Source: CAZUMH01 sp964621645
GTDB lineage: Bacteria; Zhuqueibacterota; QNDG01; JAGLOF01
NCBI GenBank assembly: GCA_964621645.1
Contig: CAZUMH010000053.1
Coordinates: 1 to 22,082 of the forward strand
Length of the DNA: 22,082 nucleotides
Direction of reading: 5' to 3'
Shown: one piece after another, positions 14,689 through 20,982 of the stretch
How positions within the stretch are numbered: position 1 is the first letter of the stretch
Layout of the letters: every line of letters starts with the position of its first letter
Notes under the pieces: model-generated
What the model was told of the DNA's origin: nothing
Databases searched by the model: none
The model's input: the letters and a program-made list of their open reading frames with translations, nothing else
Program-made: the position numbers and the translations under genes

Positions 14689-15357
14689 ATGAATAATGAC
14701 CCCATTCGTATTTTTATTGCAGACGATAATAGTCTGCTTCGTGAAGGTCTTGTTTCCATGTTAGGGAAACAAGAAGACTTTGTCATGGTAGGGACGGCTC
14801 CGAGCGGCCGTGAAGCTATTGAGAAAATAAAAGATTTACTGCCGGAAGTGGCACTCATTGACATTGGAATGTTTGACATGGATGGGCTCGATGTGACACG
14901 AATCCTGCATGATGATATACCCGGAGTCAAAGTGATTATCCTCGGCCTGGTTGACCTGACGGATGAAATCATGGCCTGCATCGAAGCCGGAGCAAATGGC
15001 TATGTATTAAAAGAATCCTCATTTGAACATCTCGTTGAAACCATTCTATTGGTCCACCAAAACAAAGCATTTTGTTCGCCGCGCATGGCTGCCTCGATGT
15101 TCTCCCGCATCGCGGAGTTGACAGGTGAAGCGAAGGGAAAATTGCCGCCTGAATCTGTCAAGCTGACCGCGCGTGAGCTGGATGTAATCAATCTGATCGC
15201 CGATGGGCTGCCCAACAAAGAAATCGCCAAACGGCTATTTATTGAAACGCAGACCGTGAAAAACCATATCCATAATATTTTAGACAAACTCCAGCTGCAC
15301 AATCGCTTTGAAACCGTTCTCTATGCCCGCAAAAGAAAACTGCTGCTCAAGAAATAA
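14689..15357 (+). CDS. NarL/LuxR-type response regulator
   Basis: The protein has 222 residues from the ATG at 14689, which has GGATGGAGG seven to nine bases upstream and gives the normal family length; the frame is open back to 14479 but that part is not protein-like. The receiver domain (6-120) has the acidic pair D12/D13, phosphate-accepting D58 (ALIDIGMFDMDG) and Lys108. The LuxR-type DNA-binding domain (157-218) has LTARELDVINLIADGLPNKEI and TVKNHIHNIL. At the Thr/Ser switch position, after VIIL, the residue is Gly86. The phosphorylation switch may therefore behave unusually. It probably controls transcription of envelope or stress genes nearby; the kinase partner could be the one encoded upstream. 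Confidence 0.92.
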   Translation: MNNDPIRIFIADDNSLLREGLVSMLGKQEDFVMVGTAPSGREAIEKIKDLLPEVALIDIGMFDMDGLDVTRILHDDIPGVKVIILGLVDLTDEIMACIEAGANGYVLKESSFEHLVETILLVHQNKAFCSPRMAASMFSRIAELTGEAKGKLPPESVKLTARELDVINLIADGLPNKEIAKRLFIETQTVKNHIHNILDKLQLHNRFETVLYARKRKLLLKK

Positions 15358-15367
15358 TATTCCCCCC

Positions 15368-15385
15368 AAAGTACCGGTACTTTTT
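15368..15385 (+). terminator. possible weak terminator
   Basis: AAAGTACCGGTACTTT (15368-15383) is a perfect palindrome followed by further T residues, ten bases after the response-regulator stop. The stem is short and AT-rich, so termination strength is uncertain. Confidence 0.45.
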
Positions 15386-15513
15386 CCTTAAAAATATAGG
15401 TCGATCTATCATCGATCTGGTCCCTCCTATGGACCCAAATTGAACATTCCGGTCCATTGACTTTCTGCCCACCGTTGTCGACATTGTTCTATAATTTAAT
15501 TGAGACTAATGCC

Positions 15514-15909
15514 ATGTCAAAAATTAATGTGATGTTTTCAAGCCGGCCGAAATTAATATCGGACGTCTTGAGAAATTTGATCGAGCGCCAACCGGATATG
15601 AAAGTGGCGGGAGAAATCATTGATCCCATTGAACTTATATTTGCGCTCAGAGAAACGCCGGTGGATGTGGTCATTATCACGCCTCATAAAGCGAACGGCT
15701 ATCCGAGAATTTGCAGACAACTGCTCAAAGAATATCCACTCTTAAGAATTTTGATTCTGACTTCAGAAAGTCAATCCGTTTATATTTTTCAATCCGGTGT
15801 AAAAAGAGAGCACATAGAAAAGCCCACCGAGCAGATTATCCTCAATGCTATTCGTAATCCGAAACGAATTGATTCATTAACGGAAACAGGAACATTTGCA
15901 AATGCATAA
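15514..15909 (+). CDS. receiver-like protein lacking the phospho-acceptor Asp
   Basis: The protein has 131 residues from the ATG at 15514, favoured over the open frame start at 15457 because the latter crosses the promoter-like region and adds non-family sequence. The order of elements matches the N-terminal receiver domain of NarL-type regulators: MSKINVMFSSRPKLISDVLRN, then DMKVAGEIIDPIELI, VDVVIITPHK at the phosphorylation strand, and ILILTSESQSVYIFQSG. In place of the acidic pair are Ser residues, and the Asp is replaced in IITPH. It lacks a DNA-binding domain. It is probably a phosphorylation-independent partner protein. It could instead be a degenerating gene; its 3' end overlaps an OmpA remnant frame by a few bases. 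Confidence 0.6.
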   Translation: MSKINVMFSSRPKLISDVLRNLIERQPDMKVAGEIIDPIELIFALRETPVDVVIITPHKANGYPRICRQLLKEYPLLRILILTSESQSVYIFQSGVKREHIEKPTEQIILNAIRNPKRIDSLTETGTFANA

Positions 15910-15928
15910 TCTATCAAGAAATCGTATT

Positions 15929-16024
15929 ATGTCCAAAAATTATTACCTGGACACTATTGGAATACTGAACAACACCGATGAAGAAAAAGCCAAAAACAAA
16001 CGCATTGAAATCTTCATAACCAAT
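15929..16024 (+). pseudogene. remnant of an OmpA-family C-terminus
   Basis: The frame reads LDTIGILNNTDEEKAKNK then RIEIFITN. This fits the end of the OmpA/MotB peptidoglycan-binding domain, where the two intact OmpA proteins of this window have IADNNTAEGRTENRRIEFYV and IASNDTDYGRTQNRRVEVAI. The homology stops there; the frame then runs through a strong hairpin and low-complexity sequence to a stop at 16138. With only some 30 residues left it cannot fold as an OmpA domain. It suggests that a third OmpA gene once stood here and was lost to a deletion. Confidence 0.5.
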
Positions 16025-16049
16025 TCACTCCTCTTCTCCCCCTCTCTTT

Positions 16050-16087
16050 GGAGGGCCGCTGATGGAGCGGCATTTCAGTGGCCCTCC
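16050..16087. repeat. long-stem hairpin element
   Basis: GGAGGGCCGCTGA (16050-16062) pairs with TCAGTGGCCCTCC (16075-16087): 13 pairs with one G-T and a 12-base loop. There is no T-run after it. It lies just after the OmpA remnant, in a place with no convincing gene, and could be a REP-like or mobile palindromic element or a transcript-stabilising structure. Confidence 0.7.
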
Positions 16088-16243
16088 CCCACCATTCAAA
16101 GAAGAATATATATATATGCAGAGGAAATGAACGCGTAATGAGCACCTATAAAATCTCAGTGACATCAAAGGAGACAATCCGGATCATGTTGAAATTGTGA
16201 TCAAACCTTGAATATTCACATTTATAACTATGGAGAACACACT

Positions 16244-16495
16244 ATGAGTACGGAACACTTGTTGATTTTACTGGCGATTGGGGTTCTGGCAGGATTTCTG
16301 GCCGGACATATCATGAAGGGCAGAGGATTTGGACTTCTGGGAGATCTGATCGTCGGAGTGGCAGGCGCCTTCATCGGAGTCTGGTTGTTCGGTCTACTCC
16401 ACATTTCGAGCGCCGGCATTCTAGGTTTGCTGATCGCCGCGATTATCGGCGCGCTGTTACTGTTGTATATCATCCGGCTGATCAAGCATGCCTAA
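16244..16495 (+). CDS. GlsB/YeaQ/YmgE family membrane protein
   Basis: The protein has 83 residues from the ATG at 16244 (TGGAGA upstream); the frame start at 16208 adds non-family residues. Three membrane helices are visible: about 5-22, 30-51 and 56-78. Between the first two stands the family signature KGRGFGLLGDLIVGVAGAFIG. The family is known from stress-induced and acid-stress genes as transglycosylase-associated (GlsB) membrane proteins; the biochemical role is unknown. It lies in a row of short stress-type genes and probably belongs to the same response. Confidence 0.9.
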   Translation: MSTEHLLILLAIGVLAGFLAGHIMKGRGFGLLGDLIVGVAGAFIGVWLFGLLHISSAGILGLLIAAIIGALLLLYIIRLIKHA

Positions 16496-16616
16496 TCTGC
16501 GGGTTGATGATTGGGCTGGCGATTTACCATAGTCCGGAAAAACAAGACAGTGCTGGATTATTGAACATACTTCTGAAAAATGATAGTGGGACAAGGATCA
16601 CGGAAGGAAAAATCCC

Positions 16617-16997
16617 ATTGCAACGAAGATCAAGATCATCACTATACAAGATTTTCTCGAGGTGACGCCTGATGGGATCATCGATATCGAAACAAGCAGA
16701 CAACTTCTCGCAGATATTGCAAAGACGGAAAATTGCCCTGTAGACCATGAGCTGCTCGTTGATTTTCGTGAGACCCATGGTAATCTGTCAACATGCGATA
16801 TATATCAACTTGCAGAAGAGCTTTTTCAGTATGGCAATATCTTTCACAATAAAGTTGCTCTTCTCGTGCTTCCGGCAATCAGCTTCGAACGTGCTCATTT
16901 CTTTGAGACATGCTCGCACAATCGTGGTTTTTCAGTGAATGCCTTCACGGACTATGAAAGTGCCCTACGATGGATTATCTCAGGAGAAGATCCATAA
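16617..16997 (+). CDS. SpoIIAA/STAS-like small soluble protein, probable ATT start
   Basis: A soluble alpha/beta protein. A start at ATT (16617) gives 126 residues beginning ATKIKIITIQDFLEVTPDG and places GGAAGG nine bases upstream. The in-frame GTG at 16662 would remove the first beta strand and has no ribosome-binding site. No in-frame ATG exists before the conserved part. The body has IIDIETSRQLLADIAK, ELLVDFRETHGNLSTCDIYQ (two neighbouring pieces), NKVALLVLPAISFERAHFFE and the end RGFSVNAFTDYESALRWI, like the lipid-binding-fold SpoIIAA-like/STAS proteins common in environmental bacteria. The role is unknown, possibly stress signalling. Confidence 0.65.
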   Translation: MATKIKIITIQDFLEVTPDGIIDIETSRQLLADIAKTENCPVDHELLVDFRETHGNLSTCDIYQLAEELFQYGNIFHNKVALLVLPAISFERAHFFETCSHNRGFSVNAFTDYESALRWIISGEDP

Positions 16998-17122
16998 AAC
17001 AACCAATGTCTCATGCAACAAAGCGGACGCAAACGACAGTAAAAACCGCGCCTGACCTTGGGGGTTAGGTCAACAATAATAAAAATTGAACACCATAATG
17101 AGAAAAAGAAAGGAGAATTGCC

Positions 17123-17272
17123 ATGTTATGGACTATCGCACTTGTTCTGGTCATCTTGTGGCTCTTGGGGTTGGTCACCTCCACCACCATGGGCGGTTTC
17201 ATTCACGTTCTTCTGGTCATTGCCGTCGTGGTTATTCTGATCAGGGTTATTCGCGGACGAAAACCACTGTGA
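17123..17272 (+). CDS. lmo0937-type mini membrane protein
   Basis: A 49-residue protein with two short membrane helices: MLWTIALVLVILWLLGLV and GGFIHVLLVIAVVVILI, then the basic tail RVIRGRKPL. An AAAGGAG ribosome-binding site lies eight bases upstream of the ATG. Length, the WxxGLVTSTTMGG loop and tail match the lmo0937 family, whose function is unknown; homologues are often near stress genes. Longer overlapping frames (17058, 17086) are out of register with this signal and are shadows. Confidence 0.88.
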   Translation: MLWTIALVLVILWLLGLVTSTTMGGFIHVLLVIAVVVILIRVIRGRKPL

Positions 17273-17468
17273 TGATTAGGCGCCGATAATGTCTGGCTCA
17301 TTCACATAATAAGGAAATGAGGTATTTTAAAATCAAGAATAACGATTATCAAAGAAAACACAAACGTGGGAGATCATACCCGTCAATCGAAGTTTAGAAT
17401 TTTCAAACTGAGGGAAGAGAGCTTGATTCATCCCAATGCGGGTGATTAATCCCCGAAAGGAGTTTAAC

Positions 17469-19052
17469 ATGAAAAATGTCATCTTATTTGTAATGTTGGT
17501 TGTATTACTTTTTACATTTAACCAAGCCTATGCACAATTCGACAATCCAGGTTTTGGATGGGGTATTGCCGCAGGCGGCGCTTATGGGGACAATAGCAGC
17601 GCTGATCAATGGGTGATGCAGTATCGCGGCTTTCTGCAATATAAACTCATTTCGCCTGTTTTGCTGGGTCAGCTGAGTGCGGGATACACCAAACTCGACG
17701 CTCCCGGTGTGTATAACACTGAACTCATCACGGCCACCAACCGATTTCTTTTCATTCCATTTTCCCTGGAAAAATTGAATCCGTTCCTGTATGGGGGTTT
17801 CGGGTTAACGAAAGACATTTCCATAAGCGGCTCGGATTTGTTATCCATTATCCCAATGGGAATCGGCATCCAGACCCGGATCGGCAGCCAAATTATATTG
17901 GAATTGAGCGCTGGATATAATTTATCCTTATCGGATAAGTTAGACGGGCTCGTACGCACGAGTGCCGATCTCAACAGGCTGACCAATAAAAAACATGATG
18001 GATACTTTGGTTTTTTTGTCGGACTGATGTTTGCCGGATCAAGCGGAGATGCCGATCCGGACAATGATGGATTGAGCAATAAAATTGAAAAAGAATTAGG
18101 CACTGATCCCAAAAAGGCTGACAGCGATGGTGACGGCTTGAACGACGGCGATGAAATGAATAGGTGGCAAACCAATCCGCTCAGGGTGGACAGCGATGAT
18201 GACGGTCTGATTGATGGTGTTGAAGTAGGACAGTATAAAACCGATCCGCGTAAGGCGGACACCGATGCCGACGGCTTGAAGGACGGCGATGAAATAAAAC
18301 GATTCAGGACCGATCCGCTCCAAGCGGATACCGATGGCGACGGCTTAAGCGACGGCGCTGAAGTGAATCAGTACAAAACCAATCCGCTCAGGGTGGACAG
18401 CGATGGCGACGGCTTGAACGACGGCGCTGAGGTGCAATATAAATCTGATCCATTGAAGACGGACACTGATGGCGATGGCTTAAGCGACGGCGCTGAAGTG
18501 AATCAGTACAAAACCGATCCGGCGAAAGCTGATACGGATGGGGATGGTCTGAACGATGGCGACGAAGTGAACAAATACAAGACCGAACCGGTAACAAGCG
18601 ATACGGATGGCGGCGGCGTGGCCGACGGCGCTGAAGTGAAGATCGGATCGAATCCGCTGGATTCGAAGGATGATATTGTGAATTCGACAACGACGCTTAT
18701 TCTAGAGAAAGGGAAAAGAGTCATTCTTCGGGGAGTCAATTTCGAAACCAACAAGGCCACTCTGACAGAAGATTCTCGGGATATTCTGGAGGTAGCCTAT
18801 AACGCTCTCGTTGCCAATCCCGATGTGCAGGTGGAAATCTCCGGCCATACGGATAGTGTTGGCAGTGATGAATATAATCAGGCGCTCTCGTTGCGCCGGG
18901 CGCAGGCAGTGAGAAATTGGCTGGTGCAAAGAGGTATCAGATCGGATCGCTTGAGAACCGTCGGTAAAGGTGAAAAGGAACCCATCGCCGACAACAACAC
19001 GGCAGAGGGCCGGACAGAGAATCGCCGCATTGAATTCTATGTTCAGCAATAG
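17469..19052 (+). CDS. OmpA-family outer membrane protein with thrombospondin type 3 repeats
   Basis: The protein has 527 residues from the ATG at 17469 (AAAGGAG upstream). The signal peptide is cleaved near AYAQ (residue 22-23). Residues 24-180 fit a beta-barrel (alternating GWGIAAGGAYG, FLYGGFGL, IILELSAGYNLSL). Residues 196-400 contain nine units of 22-25 residues of the form DTDGDGLSDGAEVNQYKTDP, thrombospondin type 3 calcium-binding repeats. Residues 410-527 form the OmpA/MotB domain, with GVNFETNKATL, EISGHTDSVGSDEYNQALS, RRAQAVRNWL and NRRIEFYV. It should link the outer membrane to peptidoglycan across a calcium-stiffened stalk. The last repeat (DTDGGGVADG) has lost one calcium Asp. 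Confidence 0.94.
   Translation: MKNVILFVMLVVLLFTFNQAYAQFDNPGFGWGIAAGGAYGDNSSADQWVMQYRGFLQYKLISPVLLGQLSAGYTKLDAPGVYNTELITATNRFLFIPFSLEKLNPFLYGGFGLTKDISISGSDLLSIIPMGIGIQTRIGSQIILELSAGYNLSLSDKLDGLVRTSADLNRLTNKKHDGYFGFFVGLMFAGSSGDADPDNDGLSNKIEKELGTDPKKADSDGDGLNDGDEMNRWQTNPLRVDSDDDGLIDGVEVGQYKTDPRKADTDADGLKDGDEIKRFRTDPLQADTDGDGLSDGAEVNQYKTNPLRVDSDGDGLNDGAEVQYKSDPLKTDTDGDGLSDGAEVNQYKTDPAKADTDGDGLNDGDEVNKYKTEPVTSDTDGGGVADGAEVKIGSNPLDSKDDIVNSTTTLILEKGKRVILRGVNFETNKATLTEDSRDILEVAYNALVANPDVQVEISGHTDSVGSDEYNQALSLRRAQAVRNWLVQRGIRSDRLRTVGKGEKEPIADNNTAEGRTENRRIEFYVQQ
18054..18665 (+). repeat. tandem 69-bp coding repeats (TSP3 units)
   Basis: Nine tandem units of about 69 bases, one of 66 bases with a missing codon (near 18430). 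Each is anchored on a GACGGC/GATGGCGACGGC-like core encoding DGDGL. Units 5, 6 and 7 are the most alike, which suggests recent duplication or gene conversion inside the gene. These are coding repeats, not a CRISPR or intergenic array. Confidence 0.85.
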
Positions 19053-19212
19053 GCCGAATGACGGAGAATCGGAAACTGACGGAAAAGAATGCGACTGTCA
19101 AACAACACATAACCAGATGGACGCAGAGAGGGAGCCACCGGTCAATTGATGATGCCGCCGAAGGCTTACTTCTAAGTCAAAGTTTTAATTCTTAACATGA
19201 AAGGATTTTTCA

Positions 19213-19887
19213 ATGAAAACAAAAATGAAAATTGTCATCGCAGGGGTGCTCTGTGTTTCTATCGCCATCCTGATGGGGTGTGGAACCAGTAGTGCGCTGC
19301 AAGGCGGTGCGATTGGTGCCGGGACTGGAGGAGTTGTGGGCGGTGTGATCGGACATCAACTGGGTAACACGGCCATTGGCGCCATCATCGGGGCGGCAGT
19401 CGGCGGAACGACCGGCGCACTCATCGGTCGTCATATGGACAGGCAGGCAGAAGAGATGAGACAAGACATAAAGGATGCAAAAATCGAACGAATCGGCGAG
19501 GGAATCAAGATCACGTTCGACTCCGGGATTCTCTTTGAAACAAATTCATCCAAGCTGCAGTCTGTGGCAAGGGAGAACATCGAAAGTTTGGCAAAAATCC
19601 TTAAAAAATATCCTGACACGAACATTCTCATTGAAGGCGATACCGATAATACAGGCACTGATGAATACAACCAAAAGTTGTCAGAACGCCGTGCCCAAGC
19701 TGTTGCCGATTATCAAAAGGGTCTGGGCGTCGCCGGCTCAAGGATTTCCACGATAGGACTCGGCGAGTTGAATCCGATCGCTTCAAATGACACGGATTAT
19801 GGCCGCACTCAAAACCGACGTGTGGAAGTGGCCATCTTCGCGAACGACAAGTTAAAAAAAGCGGCCGAGAAAGGCGACCTGGACTAA
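19213..19887 (+). CDS. OmpA-family lipoprotein with glycine zipper
   Basis: A 224-residue protein. The signal peptide ends in the lipobox LMGC (Cys23). Residues 29-72 are a glycine-zipper segment (GGAIGAGTGGVVGGVIGHQL, GAIIGAAVGGTTGALIG). A short helical linker (MDRQAEEMRQDIKDAK) leads into an OmpA/MotB domain (about 90-210), with FDSGILFETNSSKL, ILIEGDTDNTGTDEYNQKLS and GRTQNRRVEVAI. This is the YiaD/Pal-like architecture: membrane-anchored lipoprotein binding peptidoglycan. It follows the larger OmpA protein by 160 bases with its own AAAGGA ribosome-binding site. Both probably reinforce the envelope. Confidence 0.93.
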   Translation: MKTKMKIVIAGVLCVSIAILMGCGTSSALQGGAIGAGTGGVVGGVIGHQLGNTAIGAIIGAAVGGTTGALIGRHMDRQAEEMRQDIKDAKIERIGEGIKITFDSGILFETNSSKLQSVARENIESLAKILKKYPDTNILIEGDTDNTGTDEYNQKLSERRAQAVADYQKGLGVAGSRISTIGLGELNPIASNDTDYGRTQNRRVEVAIFANDKLKKAAEKGDLD

Positions 19888-19995
19888 ATTGAGAGAGGAT
19901 TGAAGCTCCCCGCCGAAGCAGCGGGGAATGCGCTCGCTGAAGAGATTCAATTCGTCAAACCGATCGTTAAGCACTTTTATGAAAGGAGGAGATGG

Positions 19996-20136
19996 ATGCC
20001 AAGGCGAGATGGAAAAGGCCCCCCCGATGGGACTAAAAAGCCTCACGATGGTCGAGGCAGCGGTAACGGTAAAGGCCGGGCACCGGGCAAGGGTGTCGGT
20101 CAGCGCAAAGGCGGCGAGAAAGGCCCCTGCACGTAA
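19996..20136 (+). CDS. Gly/Lys-rich short protein (DUF5320-like)
   Basis: A 46-residue peptide: MPRRDGKGPPDGTKKPHDGR, then GSGNGKGRAPGKGVGQRKGG and EKGPCT. It follows GAAAGGAGGAG seven bases upstream, the strongest ribosome-binding signal nearby, which decides the start; frames beginning at 19900 or 19928 are longer but unsupported. MPxxDGxGPxGxGPxTGRG-type openings are typical of DUF5320 small proteins. It is strongly basic and flexible, with a single Cys near the end. Function unknown; nucleic-acid binding would fit the charge but is a guess. Confidence 0.65.
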   Translation: MPRRDGKGPPDGTKKPHDGRGSGNGKGRAPGKGVGQRKGGEKGPCT

Positions 20137-20225
20137 CGCAGTAGGAGAATTTATGGGGGTATGAGAAGCGTGCTGACGGAAGAGAATACTAAACTTAATC
20201 AATCAATAACAGAAAGGAGGTCAAT

Positions 20226-20420
20226 ATGCCTTTAATTCAAGTGATAATAGTCTTGGTTGTCGTTGGTGTCATCTTATGGCTGGTTAATCAGTATATCCCG
20301 ATGGATCGAAAGATAAAATCGATCCTGAATCTTGTTGTAATCATTGCGGTGATTTTATGGCTGTTGAGTATTTTCGGATTGTTAGGTTCTATCTCCAACA
20401 TCCGCATCGGGAGGGGATAA
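20226..20420 (+). CDS. Thivi_2564-type small membrane protein
   Basis: A 64-residue protein with two membrane helices: MPLIQVIIVLVVVGVILWLV and ILNLVVIIAVILWLLSIFGLL, separated by NQYIPMDRKIKS. AAAGGAGG lies upstream of the ATG. The layout and the NxYIPMDxKIK loop match the Thivi_2564 family of unknown function, often found near GlsB and lmo0937 genes in sediment bacteria. Confidence 0.9.
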   Translation: MPLIQVIIVLVVVGVILWLVNQYIPMDRKIKSILNLVVIIAVILWLLSIFGLLGSISNIRIGRG

Positions 20421-20506
20421 TCCATTACATGACAAGACACCGGACAATTCGTTGTTTCGGTGGAATTAATCAATCACCTTTTTTCAGTTTTCTGGAGGAA
20501 ATAACT

Positions 20507-20938
20507 ATGAAAGTAAGAACAGTTTTCGGAGTCCTGGTCATGATGCTCGTTCTGGTTCAGGTAGCAATTGCGAAAGAGAAGAATGATATTCAAAAGTACT
20601 TCAATGACACAGCATGCAAAGTGAAGGCAACAACTGACCCGGCACAGAAGCGCGAAATACTCAACAAATCATTAGAGACCATGTCCATAGCGTTGAACAA
20701 GGTCGAACGTTCAGGGCTGATTTCCACAGACGATCGTGCCGGTATTGATAACTTCAAAGCCTCTCTTCAGGAAAAACAAGATGAGCTCACAGGCAATAAT
20801 GGCTATGAGCGTGTGACCAATGCTCAGCTCAATGCCTTCTCTGATTATGTGGTGCAGGATATGGAGCAGGCCGACAGATTAATCTCCATCAGCCTTATCA
20901 CGCTGCTTTTAATCATCATTATTGTGATACTCTTGTAG
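20507..20938 (+). CDS. exported helical protein with C-terminal membrane anchor
   Basis: The protein has 143 residues from the ATG at 20507, which follows GGAGG; the frame start at 20357 overlaps the preceding gene. A signal peptide is likely (hydrophobic VFGVLVMMLVLVQVAIA, cleavage near AIAK). The body (24-120) is hydrophilic and mostly helical (EILNKSLETMSIALNKVE, AGIDNFKASLQEKQDEL), with one Cys at about residue 36. The C-terminus LISISLITLLLIIIIVILL is a clear tail membrane helix. It may be anchored in the inner membrane and reach into the periplasm. No family recognised. Confidence 0.75.
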   Translation: MKVRTVFGVLVMMLVLVQVAIAKEKNDIQKYFNDTACKVKATTDPAQKREILNKSLETMSIALNKVERSGLISTDDRAGIDNFKASLQEKQDELTGNNGYERVTNAQLNAFSDYVVQDMEQADRLISISLITLLLIIIIVILL

Positions 20939-20982
20939 GCGTATCGTTTATCGTTACCAGACGATTATCAAGGACTTTCGGC

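Noticed and set aside
16139..16200. Short frames MSTYKISVTSKETIRIMLKL and SDIKGDNPDHVEIVIKP
   Set aside because: The second looks like a protein end (HVEIVIKP) but is only some 19 residues long with no start, too little to name; it may be further debris near the OmpA remnant.
17053..17072. TGACCT/AGGTCA inverted repeat with GTTAGG inside, attC-like
   Set aside because: It is only 20 bases long, lacks separate L boxes and is not at a cassette boundary.
18054..18665. regular repeats as a possible CRISPR array
   Set aside because: The repeats are 69-bp coding units in a continuous frame with DGDGL motifs; there are no spacers.
17669..19049. Long minus-strand frames over the OmpA gene
   Set aside because: They mirror the repetitive coding sequence (Ser/Arg-rich products) and have no ribosome-binding sites.
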